64,000 bases of DNA, taken from NCBI GenBank assembly GCA_013398615.1, contig VZSR01003282.1, positions 121,022 to 185,021 on the forward strand, given 5' to 3'. Both the position numbers and the translations under genes were made by a program. The notes beneath the pieces were generated by a model. It did no database searches. It had not been told where the DNA came from and worked only from the letters and a program-made list of their open reading frames with translations. Source of the stretch: Brachypodius melanocephalos (taxonomy: Eukaryota > Chordata > Aves > Passeriformes > Pycnonotidae). Below, one piece after another: positions 1-14,000 of the stretch (positions are counted from its first letter, which is position 1; every line of letters begins with the position of its first letter).

Positions 1-1463
1 TATCTTCCTTTTTACTGGTCAGGACTGTACAATAAGTTTGTATGTCTGTCTTAACAGTTCTGCAGATCCTAACATTTTTAAATCCTCAGTTTATTTTGTT
101 AGTAGTGATTAAGGTGACTGCTAATGAATTTTCTATTCTGTGAGATTTGAATGGGGATTAGAAGGCAATAAAAATCTGGCTATTTACAAGCACTGAGGCT
201 TAGGATATAGACAAATATATTAAGCAGTACATTTACCTAGGCAACTGTCATTATTATTTTATTTTTTCAAATTTTGTTTTAAGCTAAGTAGTATTCGGGA
301 GTAGTAAACTCAATTCTGATTCACAGCTAACACACAGGCCCTCAGTGAGGACTGAAAAGTACTTACTTTTTATTGCTAGACTAGAAGATATAAACTGGTT
401 TTTCCTTTCCAATTTCCTGTTACTTAGTAAACTTCAAATAAGCTTCTCACTTACCAGGAGTAGCTAAATAAAAAAATTATGAGAACATACATCTTTGCTA
501 TTGAAAGAGGCTTCTGCTTTCAAATTTAGGTTACCAGTCTTTAGCTAGTGATAGGTCACACATTTAGTAGTTTGATTTCTCTAAAACTTGTACTGGAGGT
601 ATGCACTGTGTGAATATTCATTTCAGAGATCTTCATGATTTCATATTCAGTTTTAAATGGTAGTAACTTCCAAGAATGTATTGTGTTTGACTTAATTTTT
701 AAAATTTGGTTTTAAACTGCACCATCTTTATCCATTTTATTATGTTTTCTATTGAAAATGTTGTGGGGTTTTTTCTTTGGAAGAGTCTTTAGACTAAAGA
801 CACTGCAAGCTTTACATGCATTTCTGAGCTATTACTGAGTTTTACATGAAGAATTTCAAGTACTACTCTTTCAGTTAAATGATTAGCATATCACAGCATT
901 TCTGAGTAATACCTTTTCCCTTATTTTTAAAAATAATTTTTTTTTACACCAGGAGTCCTCTATTGGTTTTCTAGTACTGTAGCTGTTAGTGTGTTGTATT
1001 TACCTTGTGCTTTAAAGTGAACAAATTATTAAAGGTAGCTGTTCTTTCACTCATGAGATTTTTATATGCTGAATTAAGTAATAGGAAGAGGTTTTCCTGT
1101 GCTGGTACAAGAGTAATAAGTATCTTTCTAAAAATGGCCTTTAATGATTAATACCTAATGATTAATATGTTTATGAAAGTCTCTGTTTAGAGCATTGTAG
1201 CAGATGAGAGTTTCCCTGCATAATTTGAATCAACTTCATCTTGAGTTCGATTCATCTTTCCCTACTTGATTTACAGTGAAAAAAATCATGCAAGACTTGC
1301 ATAACTAGTGGTGACTCATCTCTTCTGTTGTACCTAGTATCTGCTTTTGACTTTCTCAAAATGGCTTAGCAGATGTTTAAAATTTCTTAGAACTCACCTG
1401 CCTGAATACGAAAGAAAGCAAAACACCTCCACATTTTATTCCTCTGTCTTCTTCTTTCTTTAG
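1..1463 (+). other. BAZ2B intron (partial), nothing recognised
   Basis: AT-rich intron sequence upstream of the first visible exon. I see no exon, repeat family or RNA gene in it. Confidence 0.7.
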
Positions 1464-2073
1464 GAACAATATAAACAGACATTCCCAACAGCACAGCTAA
1501 AGAAACAGGAATCATCTAAGAGCCTGAAGAAGGTTATTGCAGCTTTGTCAAGCCCCAAACCAACATCTAGTTCACCAGCTCATCAAAAACTCACATCCTT
1601 GGAAAACAACCATTCTAACCCATTCCTGACAAATGCACTTTTAGGTAATCACCAACCCAATGGAGTTATTCAGAGCGTCATCCAGGAGGCTCCTCTTGCA
1701 CTCACCACGAAACCAAAACCCCAGACCAGGATCAATGAAAGTGTAGCCATTTCTGGTAGTGCCCCCTTTTCTTTGCCAATAAACCTGAGTGCAAGTGGGA
1801 AAAAGACAACTGGTAACCGGACAGCTGTAATGCCCTCTACCTCTCCTGTGTTACCTGGTTCAGGAAAGGATAAAGCAGTCAGCAATAATGCAGTAAATGC
1901 AGTAAAACCACAACACCGCCTTCATTCTGCAAAGCTGGTGGTGGAGCAGTTCAGAGGGGTAGACTCAGATGCCCCCAGCAGTAAAGACTCTGACGACTCA
2001 AATGATGATGACGACGATGATGAAGATGAAGATGAGGATGATGAAGAAGATGATTCTGATGATAGCCAATCAG
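1464..2073 (+). CDS. BAZ2B: BAZ2B coding exon w1 (Ser/Pro-rich, start of acidic tract)
   Basis: Acceptor ttctttag before 1464 and donor CAG|gtggtt after 2073. The exon is 610 nt and enters in phase 0. It starts EQYKQTFPTAQLKKQ and encodes a Ser/Thr/Pro-rich, probably disordered stretch that ends in a run of Asp and Glu. Reading into the intron adds 12 residues and a stop at 2109-2111. It is the first exon in the window, so earlier exons lie to the left. Confidence 0.93.
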
Positions 2074-5000
2074 GTGGTTTAAACTTTTTAATAGGAAAAG
2101 CAGAAACTTAATGTTTTGCATTTTGAAAACATGCATTTCCCACCGTATTTTAAAATAGGGGCAGGAAATACTGGGGCAGCGTGGCCCACACAGTGCCCTA
2201 CACATATCCTTGACATTAGCACATGTGTTCCCATTTTCCATTGTGTCATGTCCAAAAATCATGTTTGAAGTGTTCTGATACTTAGTCAGCTGTCCTGGTA
2301 GGGTGGCTCCTTAGCCTTTTGGAAAAGCTGCCTTCCACATTAGTCACCCAGCCTGCAGCTTGGTGTGACAAAGTGCTCAGTAAGGGATTGACTGATCCAT
2401 GGTTGATGATTAAGGCCGATCCATGGTTAATGATTCTGGCAGACAGAGACCAGCTGCAAAAACAGGTTTCCTAACCAGAGAGGGACTAGACAAGGGCCTT
2501 CAAATTGTCAAGAGTGGCAAGAAAGATGTGTTTCTCTGCCTCGTTCAGGAGCACAGTAGTTGATGAGCAAGTAATTAGATGGTTTTAATGGCTGCAGACC
2601 AGGCCATGCAATTTGGAATGACAAGGCCTGTTTAAAGTGTTGACTATATTCACAGTCACTCCTTTGTCCTGTGTACTGATATCCTTTGTGTCCAGCCTCC
2701 ACCTTAATCGTTCTCTTCCCCCTCTCATCCACACACTCTGTACTAATCTTTTTATCTCAGGATTGTATCTCACCTTTAGTTCCTTACCCTGGCTGTCCTT
2801 GATTCGTACTCTTCCTTTGCCCAGATGGCCATACTTTCTATTCTGACCCCTTTCAGTGTGTATCCAGTTCTGTTGTTTTCATGATGGATTTCACACCCTG
2901 ACGTGCCCTTCCTGGGGTAATGCCCAGCTGCTGCCGGGCTAATGGGATGATTTAGCTGTAGCTCGTTCTGGGTTAAACAGTCTTGAAATACTGCAGCTTC
3001 TGTCACTCATCTCTTTCCATTCAAAAGAATGGTGTGTTAACATGCAGAATTACTTAATGCTGTCATATTTGTAGCAATTTTAAAGTTTAGGTAGTTAATT
3101 AGAACCTCCTATTTATACTCAGAAGATGCTATTAAAAGAGCATATATAATAAGAGAAAAGACCTAGCAAGTTTTAGAACTTTAATGTACTTGCCAGTAGT
3201 TTCCAAGACATAATGAGCCTTTTGCCACACTTTCTTTAAACAGAGTCTGACAGTAATTCTGAGTCAGATACAGAAGGATCTGAGGAGGAAGATGATGAGG
3301 ATGATAAAGACCAAGACGAATCAGATACCGACACTGAGGGAGAGAAAACTCCTCTGAAGCTGAATAAAACTTCATCCTCTGTGAAGAGCTCTTCCAGTGG
3401 TCTTACAGCTCATTCCACCCCGCTCAATCTCCAAGTAGCAAAGACATCGAGCTCGGCACCAGCTGCCTTATGTCCTGAGTCGCAGCCTGCAGTGTTCCTC
3501 GGCACGGGAGCCTCCACCCTCACACCAAGTACACACTGTGGTATCTCACTGTCTTCTCTTATGCTACCATGTGATAGCTGAGGTCCGTGTGTTGGAAAAG
3601 TAGTTGCAAAAATAGTCCAGGTGCTGGTATCAAGTGACCAGAAGATTTTTACCCTAAGAACAGTGATTCACCGAACAGCCACCCCAGGGATGTGGCAGTC
3701 CTCCTCACTTGAGGTTTTCGGATGCCAGTCAGTCAGGGTGCGAGATAGTTTTGGCAAAGCTTCCTTTCCCAAGGAATGCTGGACCAGGTGTCTTTTGACA
3801 TCCCTTCTGACTTTGGCTGTTGGGTGACTCTGTGATCTATTCACGGGTGTTAAAAGCAGTCATTAAGATCTGTCAGCCAAATTGCAAGTTCTCCAGACTA
3901 GAACATTACACTTAGACTAGGACATTTTAACTCGTGTAATTATTTGAGAGAAGATAGAAATAAATATCCAGAGTTTATATTTATTACATTAAAACCCTTC
4001 GTTATTAAGTCTAGGGAATTCTCCATTTTATTCTAAACTTACTACTCATTTCTGTACATTTTAATTTGTGTTCTGAATCTTCAATTTTTGCCCTTTCCTT
4101 GACAAGCTTTGTAACCGTATTTTGTTAGAACATAATTTTCTAATTATTTCAAAATTTTCAGTAGAATTTATGGCTTATGCACGAGGATTTAGTTTTAAAA
4201 TGTTCTTGAAAATTACATTTAACATTTGCCTGATACTATATAGTATACTATAGTATAGATATAGTATAGTATATAAGCACTATTATATAGTACTTATAAT
4301 CCGTCATTTGGTGACTTATTTGGTAAGATTTAGTAATTTCTATGGCTACAATAAAGAATGCATTTTCAAAAGTCACACTTCTTAATTGGCATGGTAACAA
4401 TGAAATGAAATTTCATACTTTGAATATTTCCTACTGTGAATTAGAAACTTGATGTTTATTAACATGCATGTAAGCAGATTTTTAAATGGGGACATCTGCT
4501 TATAAATTGTTTTTTATATTTGGATTAAATGGAATAAGAGCTTCATTCCATGTCATACAAGGGCATTAGCTTTGAAGCAGTGTAATGTGATCTACCTAAT
4601 ATTTATCCCAGAAACAGGCTTGTTAACTGTATAGTTTATAAAAGATTTCGTAAGGATTAGGAGCAATCCAAATGGGTAAATTAAAAAAATAACATTTTTC
4701 TCAGGGATCTGTGTTGATTTGTGATGCTTTGAGAAGTCTGATAGCAGATTTTTGTGTTTACAGTAGTAAGAGGTAGAATAATTAAGTTTTGTGTCCTTGC
4801 CTTTTGTATAATAATACTACACCTAAGAATCACCTAATAAGAATCAACATAATACTACGAAAATACTTTTGTGAACCTTTCACCTAGACTTGGTCAGTCA
4901 CAGAATAGGTCTTGTGTGGTCTCTTCTCTGTATTTGTTTTGCACTTTTCACTTCAGTTGTATTCTGAAAAGCAGCCTCCCTGCCTGCACTGTGACCATTC

Positions 5001-8000
5001 AAAATAATGCAGTAGTCATTCATGTTGGGTTGAGTGCAGACCTGTGTCTGCATTTGGGGATTTGAGCACAGGCATTTCCTTGGTGCTTTTTCTCGGGTTC
5101 TCCTGACATCATCTGGAAGGAGCTGCTGGCAGCTGCCTTGGCAGCAGGTGCTGTGCTGCTGGGAGAGGCTGCAGCAAGTGCCAGGGCTCAGTCTGGTGAT
5201 GAATGGCCCTCACTCACGCCTGTTCCCAGGGAAGAGATGTGTCACGTTCTTGATAGAAGTCCAAACTACCTTTTTGAGAAGTGTGTCTTCCAAAAGTTGT
5301 TCTGTGTGCGTAGTTCATGTCCTGCGGTGTCTGAGAGGCTTGAGGAAAGCCTTTCATACAAAAAAAACCCCCACAACTGCTTGGCAGTTGTCTCTGGGAT
5401 ACTTTTAGTGTCAGTTGCTTGACAAGCACCAAACACAACATCTGTTTCGAGTGGGAAAAGCTGAAGTAGTTCTGAAAATTCTTTGCATTTGGCGTTTGAC
5501 TGCATTCTATAGACAGTGTTCTAGGAAGACTAAGCCTATTAGAATATGGATCTTTAAAGTGTGCTTTTATTTGCATCTTCTTTACTGAAAAAAAATCACA
5601 TATGGTCTTGTTTAGAAAAACAGGTGTGTAAAGAATTAGCAATTGGCAATTAAATTAGCAATATTTGAGAGCATTAAACAGGACAAGCAGATAGGCATGG
5701 GATAGTTAGGTTTTCTGTTTACAAGTTCAGAGGATGAGGTTACAGAAAACTTAGAGGAAAATGTATTTCAGAAGGACAACACATTAGTTTTCGTGGTAAT
5801 TGAGGTACATAATGGCAAGAATGAAAAAACAATTCACTTTTGTTTTGTCTCTTACAGAAACATAAAATGTATGTTTTAGGAACATGTTTTCTTTTGTAAG
5901 TTCTGTTAGGTATTAATCAGAGGTTCTGTTTTAGGTATTTCAAAAAGACGAAGAGTAGCAGATGAACGGGAGCTGCGTGTTCCTCTCAATTATGGGTACG
6001 TTATGTATATACCTGGCTTTCCTTAAAGGGAGACAGTGCCTTCAAAAATCCATTGGTAAAGAAATGAGTTTAAAAAATTTTGAGGCTGAATAATAAGGAA
6101 AGGGCTTCAGCAATTTAGATTTCTGACTTCCAGTGACTGTGTATCTCTTTAAAAAGTGTCGGCATATTTCATGTGTTAATTTTTGTGCATTAAATTTTCT
6201 CTTTTGCAAACGTGACCCATCTCTTAGCTATTTTGCTTTGGAAATTATTCCTAATGATCCCATAAAGACTCCAAATAACTCCCTAAAGTATAGTTCTAAG
6301 CTGTTTAAAATCTGGTACCATGTAAGTCACTTGATAGAAATAAATTCATGTATTTAGTCAGTTTGGACAATGTATATGATAAAATTTTCTGGTTTGGTCT
6401 GTTTGATTTATGATACTCTAGTCACATTTTCCTCTTTCTTTTTTTGTAGAATTCTTAAATTGACACAAATTACTTGTTTTTTTAAAAGTGTATTGTTGTA
6501 TGCAACTATTTCATATTACTCTAGCTGGCAAAGAGAAACCCGAATAAGAAACTTTGGTGGTCGTCTTCAAGGAGAAGTAGCGTATTTTGCACCTTGTGGA
6601 AAGAAGCTGAGACAGTATCCTGAAGTAGTAAAGGTACATTAATTTTTTAACTTCTGTGATCTAATACTAGTAAGCATGCTTGCAATTAAAATAAATAATG
6701 ATTTTTTCTCCAGTAGAGATACTTATTTTCTGTGATGTGAGGTGTAATGTATCTCGATGTGTTACTGATTTGATGTCTTATAAATGCGTATCCCTTTGAC
6801 AGAGTATGCAAAACGTTACACTGACAAAGTTAGCTGTACATCAAAGCTGGGTTGTAATTATTTACAAGCTGAAGTGGAAAAATATGTGATTTTTTCAGTA
6901 TCTCAGCAGAAATGGAATAATGGATATCTCAAGGGACAATTTCAGCTTCAGTGCAAAAATAGGAGTGGGTGACTTCTATGAAGCCAGAGATGGACCGCAG
7001 GTATCCATTTTTTAAAAAGTAAAGTTTTTGTTCCAAGGAGCATTAACTTAAGTTTAGGTGAAATAATTTTTGCTACAATCTGAAGCATTACCTGTTTTTA
7101 GCTAAAAACCTATTTTTTACCTATTTCTAAAAGCTGCACGTGTTCTTAACAGTAGTTAGATTGAGATGTGGAGAGAGCTTGATCCTCGGCTGTGTTGAGA
7201 ACCACCTTCAGTGGCTTTGCTTGGAGGGTGCTTTAGTGATCAGCTCTGAGTCTGGCTTGGTCTAGTTTGAAAACTCGGAGCTACGTATTTTGTCTAAGCA
7301 TTCAGGTATTTCTGTCTTAAAACTTTGTTTCTTCTTTTATTGTATACATCAATAGTAATTTATGTGTAGATGTTAAATCCCACTCTGTTAGTGTGTTCAT
7401 GTGCATAATGTATGTACATGTGTATGTGTGTGTTTATATATATATGTAAATTGCATGCTTTTACATACAAATGTCTCCTGTATCAAGAATACTGTCTGAG
7501 CATCCTGAAGTGTGACACTTTTACAGAGGGGGATGCAGAACTATACCAGTTATGCTTTACAGTGGTAAAATTATTTGACGGTGTGTAGATAAATCACACC
7601 AGGATAAGTAAAACTACAATTTTAAGTAAATTCTTACTGTGTTTGTGCCGTGCCATGTTACTGTATTTTGGCCATGTTGCCATTTCTTCAGGATGTGCAC
7701 AAAAATTTTTGGACTTTTCTCAGTGCAGGTATTTGCTTCTTTAAAAGATGAGTGTTCTGAGCATGTTACTAGCTGTCAACAGTCTTGAGTTCAGGGTCAA
7801 GTTAAGCATTATGTTCTTGTAATACCTTGTAGAAATATGTGATGTTTGTGTGGTATAGATTTGAAAGCATTCAAGGCTGAATTCATGGTAAGCAGCTACT
7901 TCTAGGTGGTGCTTTCTGGCTTACAGGCTCAAACATTGCTATACTTGCTTCATGTTTGGCCCTCAGCAGTTACAAGTTCCTGTAGTTATGAACTTCATTT

Positions 8001-11000
8001 TGTACCTGCATGTCTTGACTGAAATAATTCATTTTACTGGGATGTAATGGTCAGGTATCTGCTTTGTTTTTGCCCTGTTCCCTTTTTTGTGTCTGTTGCC
8101 TGTATTACTTCATTAGTCTTGTCCCCTTATTTAGTTATATTTGTCTTCTCCCTTTAGTTGATTTGCAGTTTGCCCTGTGATCTGTAAAACTTGAGAATGA
8201 AGGCAGTGTAAGGGGCAGATTTCTGTAGGCAAGACTGTCAATGTGAACATTAGTTTCTGTGCATATCATCACTGAACTTTGTACTGATGTCGTTTCTGAT
8301 AGGTTCCACTGAGATTTGGGTAGAAAAAAGGAAAGGCTTTCTTATTAGAAAAAGAGTCTGAGGGCAGCTGTGTCAGATGTGCTAAGATGTGTTTACATTT
8401 TATGTGTGAATGAGAAGTTACAAAACCGTGGAGCTACACTCAGGCTGATAATATTGCCTAGTGAAACAGTAGGTGGTACTGATACTCTATGAAAAGAGAT
8501 TGCACCCTCTTTACTGAAGTTTTTTGAACCATCCAGGTTCAAAATAATGTATGATAATCATATCTTCATGGATGTCTGGCGGTAATTCCAGAAATTTTAT
8601 TTCTGCTTCTTTGATAATTTTGATTATTCTGTATAGCACTTAGTGATTATTCTTCCTTTTCTTCCTTATACATTTCTGTCATCTTTTGAGACATGCAATG
8701 TGTTCTGGGCTAAGTTTCACACAGCTCTAAGATGAAACAAGGTGTGAAGAAAATTATCTGAAGGCTAAAACAGTATTATTAAAGATTTACCTATAGCAAG
8801 CCAAAAGTACATGGATTACCTGCTTCTGTTAGTGCCTGTGTTTCTCTCGTGTGGTACACAAACCACCAAATATTATGGGTTATTCAAAGCAGTGTTTGAA
8901 TGCTGTAACAGAAGCATATCTGGCAGAAGTGGGCCACAAAGGAGTAGGATTAGAAGAAAGATCGAAGTTTGGCAAATGTGAAAATTCAGTGACTGGACCT
9001 AGAAGCTTTAAACTGCCGTGATTTAGGAAGATTAGTATGGGGTGCTGGAATAAACATGGGTCCTCATGAGTTTAAGTAATATGTACAGGAGTCTTTGTCC
9101 TATTCTGAATTCTGCAATTCAGTTTGGAAAGCTATGTTGTTAACTTTTCCCCACAAATATAATCTGAAATTTAAATGGATTTTTGCTTCTTGCAAAGTGC
9201 CTATGGTTTTGTTCATTAGCTTGATTAACAGGATTTGAACTTGACTGTGCTTTCATGCATAGTTGTCTGGTGTCTTTTTGGCAAGTGTCCTGCTTGAAGG
9301 TCAGAAATTGAATAAAGTTATTTTGATTAGTTTGAACAATGAACCACAACATTTCACAGTGCTACTCCCATTTTTTTCTCTAATGTTTGAGAAGCTTTGC
9401 TACTATTTAATCTTTGAAATGTCAAAACCCCAGAGTATCAATCTCTACGTTCCTTTAATAGAAATTTATTTTGAGTTAGATTTTAAAAGTTTTTTGAGCA
9501 CAAAATATAGATGGTCAATCAACTCTTGCTTAACCCTTAATGCCTTTTTTCTAGCCTTTTTTTGTCTTGTCCTGTCTTAAACTTGTTCATCCACAATGCC
9601 CTTTGACAGGACATTCTGTCTTCTCCCATCCCTTGAAGCAGCTGCTCCTTTTGCTTACTGAACCATTATTCCCTTCATTTGATGGCCTCTGGCTTCTCTT
9701 TTAGGCAGCATTAGGAAAATGTAATACCCAGTGTGGGCTCTGGTAGTAACGATCTGGTATTCCTCTTACGTGTCTGTGATGTGTATTTATTATCGTTGGT
9801 ATCATTAACTGCAGAAAATACAAATACAGGGGAAGAGCAGTCTCCACTGCTGTTCTAAGGTACTTTTTGAGCTATGGCTGCTTCTCGCCCTTTTCTTTGA
9901 TTCCTGTTTTGCCTCCCCTAGAATGTACATTTTATGAGATTAGGTTTTCTGGGTTGGAAGTTGGTGTAGGTAGTCAGTACAAGTATTAAATCTATCTCAA
10001 TAAAGTGAACCTGTGATAAACTGCAATTCAAGTACTAGACAGAGAAACAAAAGTTATGCTTAAGTAGTGCTCTTCAAGATAGTAAGAGAATTAACTTCTA
10101 GTCAAGTGATAGAGGTGACTATTTTGGATTAAAAAGTCCTTAGGGGTGCTGCATGATGGTGCGGTACACATTAGTGATGTGGTTTTGGGTCTGAACAGTG
10201 CATTTTCAGAACATAATTAATAACAAAGCCCTTTGGAATGTGTGCAAACCAAGTGTGACTGGTACTCTGGGGTTGGCCCTTAACTGGGAATGATTCAGAC
10301 TTTAGAAAAGTATCTTTGCAGATACTGATGACTCCTTTGAAGTCTGAATGTCTCATGAACAAACTGGCGTTTCTTTTGCTGAAGTTATGCAGAACCTTTG
10401 TGGTTGTGAAGAATGTGCAGAAATAATTAAAAGATAAATTACCAGAATAAGCAAAAATAATTTATTTTGTGGTACAGCAAATTGGATTTTAGGGTTTATG
10501 TACATATAAATATGAAAACTAAAGCATTCTAAATATATTTTTTCTTAACTGGTATTCAGGAAGATTTTGAAGTTACCAGCTTTCCTTCTTGCTTTAGCAG
10601 ACATTTTCAAAATTTTTTACAAACCTTTTTAAGGCAAGTTATGAAGGACTCCTGAAGGATGCTTAGCTTGCAGTTTTTTCCCTGCATTTCTCAAAAGCTT
10701 GGGAAAATGGTAGATGATGTTAAAACTTTGAAATACTGGTGCTCAATTAAACAGGCTCACCTAGATGATGCTCCTTTTCTGCTCAGTAGATGCAGTAAAC
10801 TCTACTTTTTAGTAACTAGTTAAAGTAATTCCTTCACGAGGGTTAACTTGAGTATTTTTATTAACAAAGTATTTTAGAATCTGCATTCGCGATACCACAA
10901 AAGACTATAGTGCATGCTTTGTTTGGTTAGAGAATATCATTCATATAACTTGGATGCTTAGAAGTTACTTTTCATTGACTCAAGTTGGTGCAGAAACTGT

Positions 11001-14000
11001 TTTGCAGTGAATGAGGGGAGAGCTCAGTTGTACTAACTAAAACTTGAAGATTAAAATGCATCTGTTTTTTCAGCTCAGTTGCTGAGCTTTACAACACTGA
11101 AAAGCAATATTTAAAAATACATTACTGCCTTTGCTTGTTACGTATGCAAGAATTTCTGTAAACACGCTCTGTTGGAAGACAGCACCTCATAGCTTGACAC
11201 ATATTTTCATTCATGTCGAGCGGTGGATTATGTGAAAGCAGAATAGTTGTTATTGAGCTTACATAAAAAGGAAGAATCTGTTTTGCCTTTTAGAAAAGGT
11301 TGAACAATTTGATTTGACGAGAAAAAAATAACGTGGTAATGGCATATGTAGTTGGTAAAAGCTTTGTATATGCTTGAATAGTTGTCAAAATCCTTCTTAG
11401 TGGTAGAATTTACGAAAGTTCTTAGTGATAAGTTCTGTGCCTCATGAAGAAATTGTCCTGCCCAAATAATACATCACAGCACTTGCATATTTAATATCTA
11501 CAACTCGTCTTAGATTTCGGGTTATTTTAATCTGTGCTTGTAATACCTGTCTGTGGAATGTGTCAATTCAAAGGGTGTGCAGTGGTGTCTTCTGAAGGAA
11601 GAGGAAGTCATTCCTCGTATCCGAGCTATGGAAGGGCGCAGAGGACGACCCCCAAATCCGGACAGGCAGCACTCCAGGGAGGAGTCGAGGAGCCGGCGCC
11701 GCAAGGGCCGACCTCCCAATGTTGGCAGCGGGGAATTTCTGGACAACGCTGACACAAAGCTTTTGAGAAAGCTCCAGGCTCAGGGTAGGAACTGTGTTCG
11801 TATGTTCCCAAAGAGAGGGTATCAGTATATAAAGAGTTAATGTTTTTCCTGAGGGAGGGTGATTTGTCTCACTAGGATATTAACATCCAGGATTTTATTT
11901 TGGATATTTATTACATGTTCTTATTGAAGACTTTTTCTAGATCAGTAAACAGTTTATCTGTATATAGGTTTTAAATTTTTAAAGAAATGCACGTGTGAAG
12001 ACATGTCTAAAATCTTACTCTATAGTTACTGCACAAGAAGCCGATGGTATTTTGGGGAATTTAATCATGCAGGTCCTCAGTCCTTTGAAAAGCAAGCTGA
12101 ATTCAACCTCCAGAAAATTCTTCCTACAGCTGCCTTCTATCAGTGTGTCCATAAACAGTTAATTCAAATTTCAGAAATGCTATCACAGGGTAGTAGAATG
12201 CTTCAGGGTGTTACTAATTAGCATAAAAATGGCTAACCAGGCAAAGAGGCATGTTACCCAGGTAAGTGTGCTCTTGCTTCATTGTTAAAAAAGGATTAAT
12301 TGTAATTACATGAGGTGACTTCTAAGGAAACTGATTCCATACTTTCTGAATAAAGTGTTGATGCAGTAGTTTTGAAACAAATGTTTTCTGCTTTAAAAAA
12401 GGAAGAAGAAAATTATTTTAAAATGAATCAGCATTATTGGCATGGTTCTGTCTTTTAATAAATTATTTTTTCCTCTGAAACCAGTATTATATAGAAAGTA
12501 TCCCTGTTCATTTGCTCTGGTGATGCAGTTACAGACACATGATGTGCCATTAACGATAGTTCATAGAAAAGTTTTGTAAACGCTAGTTTGTGCAAAACAA
12601 ATCTTCTGTTTGCTCTGTCTTTACAACGTGCAAATATCTGTAACACAGACTGTATCTTTATTGTTGGACAGAACCGTTTTTATGGACTTAATATTTTCTT
12701 TTTGTAACAGAAATAGCTAGGCAAGCAGCACAAATAAAGCTACTGAGAAAGCTTCAGAAGCAGGAGCAAGCGCGAGCTGCCAAAGAAGCGAAAAAACAGC
12801 AAGGTAAGTATTACTTGTGCAAGTTTGTGCATGCTAGGGGATTTTTTGAAAAGTGTTTGTGAAAAGTTACCCATCTGTTGCCATGTTCTGCTGATATTGT
12901 TTGCTCTTGTTTGTTAGCTATTATGGCAGCTGAAGAAAAGCGAAAGCAAAAGGAGCAGATCAAGATAATGAAGCAACAGGTAAACTGCAATTGCCAAATA
13001 AGCTCTTTAAATGATGTTTTAAATAATTCAGTAAGATGTATTTCAAATACTTAGTATATTACTAAGTATGCTGATTGTAAAGTGTATGTTTTAAATCTAG
13101 TTTTAAAGAGCACACAGCATATGTTATTTAAAATTCTAAACTCCGTTAAGTCCACCACTAACCCATGTCCCCAGGTGCTACATCAACACACAACTTGATA
13201 AAACTCATGATTTCAATGTGCTGAGTACTTCTTCTCTGTTCTAGTTCTTTATTGTGATCTCTGCTGAAAAGTTTGTTCTCTATCAACTCTAACCTTTATG
13301 GAGTTGAGAGGGTGTAGTATGTGCTTTTGACTTTTGCACTGTTTCATTTTAAAGTATAATGAGGGATAATAGAGATTTAAGGTCCATGCTGTGAGCTTCA
13401 CATGGTGGAAAAGTTCAGTACTGTCTGAACAAGGCCTCTGAATTAGTTTTCTTGATAAGGTTATATTATGTTGGACTTCCCAATAGTTTAAGGAGCTGGT
13501 AAGATTTGCCTGGAGTTTATAAGACTTCATGTATTGGAGCTCTGTTTATCAGAAAATTTTCCATGTTTTTCTCATCTGTGATTGCTTTTTTACTGTTAAA
13601 TATTTTAGATTATCTTTTCTTATCAGCTCGATTTTGGTTTTAGTTATTTTTCAATAAAATGTATACATCACTATGTGTTCTTCAGAGAGTAAAATTTTAG
13701 TGGTCTGTGTTTTAAGAGTGTCAGGCCAGCTCACAAGAAAACAGTGTGTTCACTTACCCTCACTGTTGGGAAAGTGTCTGCTGTTCCAGAGAAGGTCATT
13801 GAGTTCCTTTTCAAGCTTCTGGTCTAGGTCTCCCCCAGCTTGCATGGTCTGGGTTTTGCTATTAAAACTTCACAGCAAGTCTAGCTGGACGTATGCACTT
13901 CCCTTCAAAATGTCCTAGTCACTGTAGCTCAATCAGCTCTTTTGAGATAATAAAATCTCAAATAATGTGCTAGTGAAAATTTTTAATAGCTAATTTCACA

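Noticed and set aside
1951..2262. Minus-strand frame rich in His and Leu opposite the acidic tract
   Set aside because: It is the complement of the GAT/GAA-rich coding repeat of BAZ2B exon w1.
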